From Lotus japonicus (Eukaryota; Streptophyta; Magnoliopsida; Fabales; Fabaceae), in assembly GCF_012489685.1 (NCBI RefSeq), contig NC_080045.1:48381096-48445095 (forward strand): a stretch of DNA of 64,000 nucleotides, in the 5' to 3' direction. The notes under the pieces are model-generated. The model was not told where the DNA came from. It saw only the letters and a list, made by a program, of their open reading frames with translations, and did not search any database. Made by a program: the position numbers and the translations under genes. Shown piece by piece: positions 58,207 through 64,000 of the stretch (within the stretch, counting starts at the first letter, position 1; each line of letters begins with the position of its first letter).

Positions 58207-58215
58207 TTTTTATAG
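58207..58215 (-). promoter_or_regulatory. TATA box of antisense ORF, element A
   Basis: The minus strand reads ctataaaaa, 212 bases upstream of the ATG at 57995, inside the element and outside its LTR. It suggests the accessory gene has its own promoter. Confidence 0.55.
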
Positions 58216-58359
58216 GCAAAAGAAGGGAGTTGGAAGGGTGACGCGTGGTGGACGCGTGTGGAAGGTTGGAAGTCATTATGGATTTTGGGAAGTGGGACGC
58301 GTGTGATGGGGAGTTACTGCACATGATTGGACAGTTATGAGGAGTGAGGTGACGGTTGC

Positions 58360-59063
58360 GAAGAAAGGGGGAAACTGACGTAACTGACGTATCACATGGA
58401 GCAGTTAGAGATTTGAAAGGTTTTTGAAATAAGGGAAAGCGCGAAAGGCCTCGCCACCATGAAATCCAAACGCCTCGCCACCATGAAGACTAAACGCCAT
58501 CGCCTAACAAGCGATGTCGCCAATGAAGTTTAGTCGCCTGCCAAGGGCATCGCCAGCCAACACTTGGATGATCAGTACATGATTAACGCCTGCCACCTAG
58601 CCCGCCGACGAAAGACGCTCGCCTACTCCAACTAATCGTCAGTACAAAGCGATCGTTCCCGCCGCCTGCGGACCTGTGGACTTGCCGGTTTGGGTTGCTT
58701 GCCAAGACCAGTGGACTGGGCGACTAAAGATGCTTGTTTCCTTTCGCTTACGCCATGTCGGCGACGTAGTTTTCTTCTTTTTTCCCTCAAGCCATGTTGG
58801 CAGCTTAGATTCCAGCACACCATAGGATGCATGTAAGAGCATTTAAAAGACACACTTAGCTCTCATACTTCGAGCTCGGTGTCTTGTGGACTAGTGGACT
58901 GGGCGAGCCCCTAGAAGGGCGACGCCCAGGGTTCAGCCCACCCAAGGGCGAGAGCCTGACCTTAAGTTGGGCCTCAACTTCAGAGGCCCAATTAGCCCAA
59001 CAGGTAGTGCCCAAGCTCTATAAATAGGAGGAAGTTACCAATTGTAAGAGACTTTTTAGCTCA
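58360..59063 (+). repeat. Polypurine tract and truncated 3' LTR of element A
   Basis: A polypurine tract (gaagaaagggggaaac, 58360-58375) is directly followed by tg at 58376, the probable LTR start. 58895-59063 matches the 5' LTR, including the TATA box (ctataaata, about 59018-59026). Identity stops at 59063, where element B sequence begins. U3 has a short duplication, cgcctcgccaccatgaa at about 58446-58487. Confidence 0.7.
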
Positions 59064-59072
59064 ATTGTAAGA

Positions 59073-60609
59073 ATTTGACACACTGGATCAGCGTCTATGT
59101 ACGCTACTTTTTCCTTCTTTGGCCACTTAGTAGTTTTGGCCTTTTCTTCAGATTTCTCGGCCCTTAGTAACTCGATGTGCCTCACTCTGTCTGCGAGTAG
59201 AGACATATCTCGAATATTATGAGTATCGATTTTCTTTCTAATAGAATACTCTAGACCTCCAGCAGCTAAGACAACTAGCTCATGTTCAGGGACATGAGTG
59301 AAACATCGAGATTTAAGCATCCTAAACCTGTTTAAGTAATCATCAATGGTCTCTGCTGGCTTTCTTTTGACACTAGCCAGATCTTTCAAACTCACTTTGC
59401 ACTCTCCCCTAAAGAATTGTTCATGGAAAATTCTTTCCAATTGGGCCCATGTATGAACCGACCTAGGGGCTAGGGTGGTGAACCAAGTGAACGCATTTTT
59501 AGTTAAAGAACTCGGGAAGTACTTCATTTTTAAATTTTCATTGATGGCTAGATCCTCTGCCTCGATTTGGTACCTGGCTATGTGCTCTACAGTAGACTCT
59601 CCTGAATCCCCAGAGAACTTAGTGAATTTGGGGACCTTCCAGCCTCGAGGAAGTTCCGATTCGAGAACCTCTTCTGTAAAGGCTGACACAAAATGGGGTC
59701 TATTCGCAAAACCCATGTTGAAGCCATGTTGGTTCAACAATTGTTCCACTACGGCAGCAACATTTTGTTGCCCCCCAGCATTCTGGTGTCGAATTCTTTC
59801 TAGTACGCCATCAGCGTGCTCTTCCCTGTTTACCATATACACATTTTGCAATGGTGGCTGCACTGCCTCGTTTCCCCTAAACAAAGGGTTTGCCCCCATT
59901 TCTTGACGTTGTGGCGCTTGATAGCGCACATGGGCAGGGACATGGTTAGGCAATGGGATTTGGTTAATCCCTGGTGCTGGTTGCATTTCGACTGGTGCCC
60001 CCAGGGCTGTAGCCAAACGATCCATTTGACGTGCCAAATGCTGATTATTGGCATTACTATTTTGGAGCACAGGGTTAATTAGTTCACCTATCTGTCGAGA
60101 TAGCATGTTAACCATTTCATGGTTACTATCATCTACTTGCTGCCTAATGGCTTGAAGTGAACCAGTGTTCATACCTGTAGACAAATAAATCTGTGAACTG
60201 GACCCAGGGATAGGGCCAGGAGGGCTGACTTGACTCCCTAAGTTCAACATTGTTCCATTTGCCCCAAAGGGGGGTATGCTAAATGGAGGAACATTCTCGG
60301 GGAATGTCGAGTATGAGCCCTGTATGCCTTGCATTACAGACATAGGCATACCATAAGGCATGTCTCCTCTCGTAACAGTTGGAACAATTTGTGCCTGCAC
60401 TGATGTAGATACAGGCATTTCTGCAACTGCAGAGATTGCCACATTCTGGGTTGGCATAGTGGTGCCAGGTCCCATCCTAGTAGACACTTCTTCATCATTA
60501 TTACCACTACTTCCCCCGGGTTACCCTGATTGCCCACGTTAGACCCTTGGGGGGAGGTTCTTCCTCGATTGCTTGCCATACTTATAGTCTTACCACTTCT
60601 CAGGTGCAT
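59073..60609 (-). pseudogene. Gag of element B, frameshifted and truncated
   Basis: It starts MHLRSGKTISMASNRG (or at the inner ATG, 60579). A one-base loss in a G run (plus-strand C run at 60513-60517) shifts the frame early. From there the frame is open to 59018. The capsid domain is clear: VPKFTKFSGDSGESTVEHIA, KMKYFPSSLTKNAFTWFTTL, FFRGECKVSLKDLASVKRKP and ETIDDYLNRFRMLKSRCF. After VAYIDAD it runs into element A LTR sequence, so the last 20 or so residues are foreign. The N-terminal half is rich in Gln, Pro and Met. Confidence 0.85.
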
Positions 60610-60703
60610 ATAAATCACAATCAAGGCAAGTAACAAATACCAAATAGCATGCGATAAACTAAACACACAAAACGCTTCTGTAAAACTTAGTTTTCACAAA
60701 AAC

Positions 60704-60723
60704 GGTCCCACCAGGTGTGCCAA
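60704..60723 (-). other. Primer-binding site of element B
   Basis: The minus strand reads ttggcacacctggtgggacc, two bases inside the LTR end at 60726. It differs from the site of element A, supporting separate families. Confidence 0.7.
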
Positions 60724-60725
60724 TT

Positions 60726-61542
60726 TGTTTACACTGATTTTTGGTAAACAAATATCCTCTTAGTTCGACTAAAGGAAGTTTAGATTCAGGGTCCTTTTGA
60801 GAAAACGCTTTGCCAAAGTGTTGTGTGCGTGTGAGTGTTTTCCGACAACAACGAATCGGTTTAAACAGAACTGAATTTCATTAAGCATGGGCCAATTACA
60901 AAGAAGTCACATACATCAAAATAACGCAAAAGCTACAAGAAATGTGGATTTCGACAGGAAAATGCATAAAGGAACTGGAAATTAACAAGCTTAAATACAA
61001 GAAAACTAAAGTGTTGGTTCTGCAACATACTCCTCCATCATCACGTTTTGCTCCTTGAGTCTCATTGATGCGGACATTTAGAGCTTTCTGGTGAATTTTC
61101 AGAGTTTGAGTTGGGAACCCCTTTTTTTCTGCTGCTGCTTTTCCTATTTATAGTGTTGCTTCTTCCTCCACGTTCTTGGCGGTTTTTTCTTCAATGCATG
61201 ATGGCTTCGTGGGTTTGAATTTTGGCGCCTTACCCCACGTTTAGCCGGTGGATTTGTGCACGTGACTTTGATTGGTTTGCTTGCGACGTAGGTAGCCTTG
61301 AGTCGTGGGTAACCACCGCTGTTTGTGGCATCGTGGGTACGCACACGTGCTGATAATTGCCCACCTTTGGTAACTGCCTCTTTCGTCGCGTTTGCCGGTT
61401 TGTCGAATTTTCCTTTACCCCCCTGACTTTGGGGGGAGTGTTGCCTGATGGGCTTCGAGCTCCGTCGCGGTTCTTCCTGTCGAGGAAGGATCCTTCTAAC
61501 ACCGGTGTCGATAATTGTAGCATTAGAAATCTTGGCTCAACA
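60726..61542 (-). repeat. LTR of element B, shared by two internal regions
   Basis: 817 bases, bounded by tgttta and gctcaaca on the plus strand, giving perfect tgtt...aaca ends. On the minus strand there is a TATA box (actataaata, about 61145-61154) with U3 of about 390 bases. A primer-binding site lies at the left edge, and a polypurine tract (ttttttggggg, minus strand) at the right edge. It therefore acts as a 5' LTR for the gag at left and as a 3' LTR for the internal sequence at right. Confidence 0.8.
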
Positions 61543-61557
61543 GTTGCCCCCAAAAAA
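61543..61557 (-). other. Polypurine tract next to element B LTR
   Basis: The minus strand reads ttttttgggggcaac immediately before the LTR start tgttgagcc. This resembles the gggggaaac/tgacg junction of element A and marks a 3' LTR boundary. Confidence 0.65.
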
Positions 61558-61850
61558 TGTTGGTTGTCGACTGCTCTAGCTTGAAGACACCAAGCATTTT
61601 TTATCGCACCCGTTCAATCTCAACGATTCAAATACTTTGTGATTTTGACCGTTCGATTCTCAGGTCCAATCAGCAGCCATAACGTCTGATGACTCTTTAC
61701 TAGCTGACAGTTATAGCCTTTTTAGGGCCATGATTCCATCTATACCAAAAAGCTGAGACATGACTTGATTTAGCTAATAAAATAACCACTTGGACTCCAA
61801 ATTTTATAAATTAATGCACAATGTGGCCTGGGTTCCGTTTGCCTCTCTGC

Positions 61851-61859
61851 TTATAAATA
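61851..61859 (+). promoter_or_regulatory. TATA box of plant-mobile-domain ORF
   Basis: The word ttataaata lies 125 bases upstream of the ATG at 61976 and outside the LTR, in the position expected for a promoter dedicated to the accessory gene. Confidence 0.6.
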
Positions 61860-61975
61860 CCCTATTGCCGTTTCTTGTTCAAACTTTACTTTCCTCCCCA
61901 AGCTTTCAGCTTTCTCTCCCAGAGTTCTCACTTCATCTTTCTTCATTTTCTCCGGAATACCTATTATTTCTTTCA

Positions 61976-64000
61976 ATGGCTTCCGACCCTGAGCAGACCA
62001 TTCCGTTGGCCACTGAGCTTAAGTTGGATGAATCCAAACGCGTGGCAATCCCGGAACCTCCCAACGAAGCGGAGAAGAGAGCTATCTGGAAATCCCAGGT
62101 ACTCATTCCTTTCTCTGTTAATGGTACTTTACGCGCCATTTTGGGTCCTTTGAAAGTAGTAAAGCATGATAGGCCCAATAGTCTCCCTGAAGAACATGAG
62201 TCATTTCACCATAGTGTTAGGGGAGAGGAGCTTATTTTGGCATTCCAACCTTCTTACCGTATGCCATTTCTTAATGATCCCAAGCGGGCTTTTCGTTCAG
62301 CTCCCCCTAACCCTTCTGCTAACGACAAAGCTTACCTCAAATGGTTAGATAGGGTTGAGGAAGCCAAGAGGCAACACTGGAAGGATGTCGGGATTCTCGA
62401 CTTGATTCAACTGTCGAGATCGCAAATCTCGTATAACCCTGCTATGCTGTTGAGTGCGCTTTATTTTTGGGAGAGGTCTACCAATTGCCTTCATGTTCCC
62501 TTTGGCATGATTACCCCCACCCTCTTGGATGTTGCTGCTATCACCGGATTATGGCCCATTGGTGATGATTATCACTCCGCACCTGCAACTGCTAAACCCA
62601 TTTCGCTTCCTACTGACAACATTTCGTTTAGTCGATTTATTAAGGACCATTATGTCGAGAGTGGTGAGGTGTCTGACGCTGAACATGTCGCGTTCCTATT
62701 GTATTGGCTTTCAGCTTATGTTTTCTGTACCAAGTCTTTGCGCATACCTGCCAAGCTTTTGCCCTTAGCCCACTTGCTCCACGAGGGTCGACAACTTGCC
62801 ATGGCCAGGCTTGTTCTTGGTAACTTTTACCAGATGCTGAATGAAGCTGTCGAGGATATCCGGAATGCCAAAACTGTTTCTCTAAATGCAACTGGACCCC
62901 TCTGGTTATTTCAGCTTTGGTTGAACGCAGTTTTCGAATCTCTATTGCCGGCACGAGACAATCCTCCAGCTGTTTCTAACACCAGGATTGATACCCACAG
63001 GCTCGAGACCCTGACCCCAGCTTATGATGCGTCGAGCTTTGAGGCCGATTTCAGAAAGTACTTTACCATGTTTCTTGAGCTGAAGCATTATCGCTCTAGT
63101 TTCTCTCCTTATAGCAAGGCTACTCGTGGCCCTTTCTGGCTGAGGAATTCCTACCCTAACGCTTCTGATTCCGCATTGCCCAAAGAACATCATATTACGC
63201 TTTGGAGGACCATCCTTTCTCCTAGGGTTTTAACTGTGGGCTTTGCTAGCAGTGATTACACTTTGTGTGGCTACAACCCTCAATTGGTTTCTCGACAGTT
63301 TGGGCTTAGCCAAGCTCTGCCCAACACCTTGTTTGACAGGAGTCTTGTCTTGTACCCTGGGGCTGTTAAAAGGGCTTCGGCTTTTGACACGACTGTTCAT
63401 TTCTATAACAAGAAACTTCTCAACCTGAGCCCCTTCACTTACGCTCCTTCGTATTATGCCACTAATGCTTTCAAAGCCTGGTGGTCTGATTATTGGGCCC
63501 AGATTTCGAAGCCCCTCGTAGATTGTCTTCAATGCATGACAGATGCTTTTCTTTTGCAGAAGCAGGATCTCAAGAAGACCAAAGGTATGCACCTGGCAGA
63601 AATTCGATCCTTTCAAGAGTTCTTTGGTGTGGTATATTATCCAACTCTTCGCCTTCGAGATACGGTTGCGAAAGCAGCCCAAGTATTAAGGCAAAAATGG
63701 GAATCTAAAGCCAAAAAATCCAAGTTAGTTATTCCTCCTGGTGAGGAAGGTCTATCTTTTGTTATTCGAAAAACTGGCTTTAGGTTCCCATCTTTGCCTA
63801 CGAGTAGGTTTGCATTGGCCTTTCCACCGGTCTTGCCCAAATGGGTTGACCATGTAAATATAAATGTGTTGGTCAATCAAGCTCTTCCTCCTCGAAAGCG
63901 AGTGACTTGGACCAAGTACCACTTATGGAACTTTCCGTATCATGTGCCCGTCGAAATCTTCAACCACATATCGCTGAACATGCGTATTGGTCAAGGTAAT
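61976..64000 (+). CDS. Plant mobile domain (PMD) protein, antisense accessory ORF; open at window end
   Basis: The frame is open for 675 codons from ATG at 61976 to the last base, with no stop; a donor-like caag/gtaat is at the very end. It starts MASDPEQTIPLATELK. The plant mobile domain (aminotransferase-like, PF10536 type) is clear from about residue 135: LDLIQLSRSQISYNPAMLLS, then LHVPFGMITPTLLDVAAITG. It continues with FLLYWLSAYVFC, LARLVL-like helices, and FKAWWSDYWAQI with LVDCLQCMTDAFL. PMD proteins occur as host genes and as passengers of transposons. Here the ORF is antisense to the LTR and polypurine tract at 60726-61557, the same layout as the accessory ORF of element A. The role is unknown; PMD host relatives act in silencing and meristem maintenance. 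Confidence 0.8.
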   Translation, partial: MASDPEQTIPLATELKLDESKRVAIPEPPNEAEKRAIWKSQVLIPFSVNGTLRAILGPLKVVKHDRPNSLPEEHESFHHSVRGEELILAFQPSYRMPFLNDPKRAFRSAPPNPSANDKAYLKWLDRVEEAKRQHWKDVGILDLIQLSRSQISYNPAMLLSALYFWERSTNCLHVPFGMITPTLLDVAAITGLWPIGDDYHSAPATAKPISLPTDNISFSRFIKDHYVESGEVSDAEHVAFLLYWLSAYVFCTKSLRIPAKLLPLAHLLHEGRQLAMARLVLGNFYQMLNEAVEDIRNAKTVSLNATGPLWLFQLWLNAVFESLLPARDNPPAVSNTRIDTHRLETLTPAYDASSFEADFRKYFTMFLELKHYRSSFSPYSKATRGPFWLRNSYPNASDSALPKEHHITLWRTILSPRVLTVGFASSDYTLCGYNPQLVSRQFGLSQALPNTLFDRSLVLYPGAVKRASAFDTTVHFYNKKLLNLSPFTYAPSYYATNAFKAWWSDYWAQISKPLVDCLQCMTDAFLLQKQDLKKTKGMHLAEIRSFQEFFGVVYYPTLRLRDTVAKAAQVLRQKWESKAKKSKLVIPPGEEGLSFVIRKTGFRFPSLPTSRFALAFPPVLPKWVDHVNINVLVNQALPPRKRVTWTKYHLWNFPYHVPVEIFNHISLNMRIGQGN

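Larger units (their letters stand above)
50792..59063 (+). mobile_element. Ty3/gypsy (Tat-like) element A with antisense accessory ORFs
   Basis: Order on the plus strand: 5' LTR remnant (50792-51096), primer-binding site, gag (51262 on), integrase (about 53100-54300), noncoding (54301-55270), antisense accessory ORFs (57995 to 55275), polypurine tract (58360-58375), 3' LTR (58376-59063, truncated). Reverse transcriptase and RNase H are absent. The gag zinc motif, the DQGSSAD protease motif and the antisense ORF after pol suggest the Tat/Ogre/Retand lineage. Both LTRs are incomplete, so target duplications cannot be seen. Confidence 0.85.
59064..61542 (-). mobile_element. Ty3/gypsy element B, 5' part only
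   Basis: On the minus strand the order is LTR (61542-60726), primer-binding site (60723-60704), gag (60609 to about 59073), then an abrupt junction with the 3' LTR of element A. Protease, RT, RNase H and integrase are missing. The gag is unrelated to that of A, so this is a separate family. Confidence 0.85.

Noticed and set aside
61875..63876. Plus and minus ORFs such as 61875-62153 and 62640-63682
   Set aside because: All are out-of-frame shadows of the 675-codon PMD frame starting at 61976, which is open to the window end.
1..64000. CRISPR arrays, operons and bacterial-type regulatory sites
   Set aside because: None present; the regular repeats seen are minisatellites or transposon termini in a plant genome.

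Overview
This window is plant nuclear DNA, almost certainly from a eudicot and probably from a legume. The genome placement rests on spliced genes with GT/AG introns, an AT-rich background and plant-only families: an ADF6-type actin-depolymerising factor, a CRY2-type cryptochrome, a basic 7S globulin/EDGP-like protein and a PRA1 protein. The legume assignment is an inference from the style of the repeats. No species can be named from sequence alone.

Layout. 1-9060 is intergenic DNA with two tRNA-derived SINEs, a LINE relic, Stowaway-like MITEs and two long-TIR Mutator-like elements. 9191-13052 is a three-exon ADF gene with retroelement relics in both introns. 13475-26280 is a repeat block: diverged direct repeats, a palindrome of about 4.3 kb (15.5-19.8 kb) with a Mutator-like element in one arm, then a tandem repeat carrying two decayed 26S rRNA 5' fragments, one of them split by a complete 2.7 kb CACTA transposon. 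27268-31667 is a four-exon CRY2 gene (618 aa). 33995-35317 (minus) is an intronless EDGP-like gene. 36.5-42 kb holds four decayed metacaspase-like fragments (minus strand) and an inverted minisatellite inside a TIR element. 42.4-46.3 kb has two non-autonomous hAT elements and a LINE fragment. 46.6-50.6 kb is a duplicated PRA1 locus, one copy intact and the other with an internal in-frame deletion, separated by a decayed OTU-domain transposase relic.

50.8-64.0 kb is nested Ty3/gypsy DNA. Element A (plus strand) keeps gag and integrase but has lost reverse transcriptase and RNase H. Between pol and its 3' LTR it carries an antisense two-part accessory ORF with its own TATA box. Its 3' LTR is fused to the gag of element B (minus strand). 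The LTR of B has a primer-binding site on one side and a polypurine tract on the other, so it is shared by two internal regions. The second of these carries another antisense accessory ORF, a plant-mobile-domain protein open to the window end, again with its own TATA box.

The host genes show no sign of joint function. ADF6 acts on actin turnover, CRY2 is a blue-light receptor, the EDGP-like protein is a probable apoplastic enzyme inhibitor and PRA1 belongs to membrane traffic. The retroelement accessory ORFs and the nested insertions are the most unusual content.
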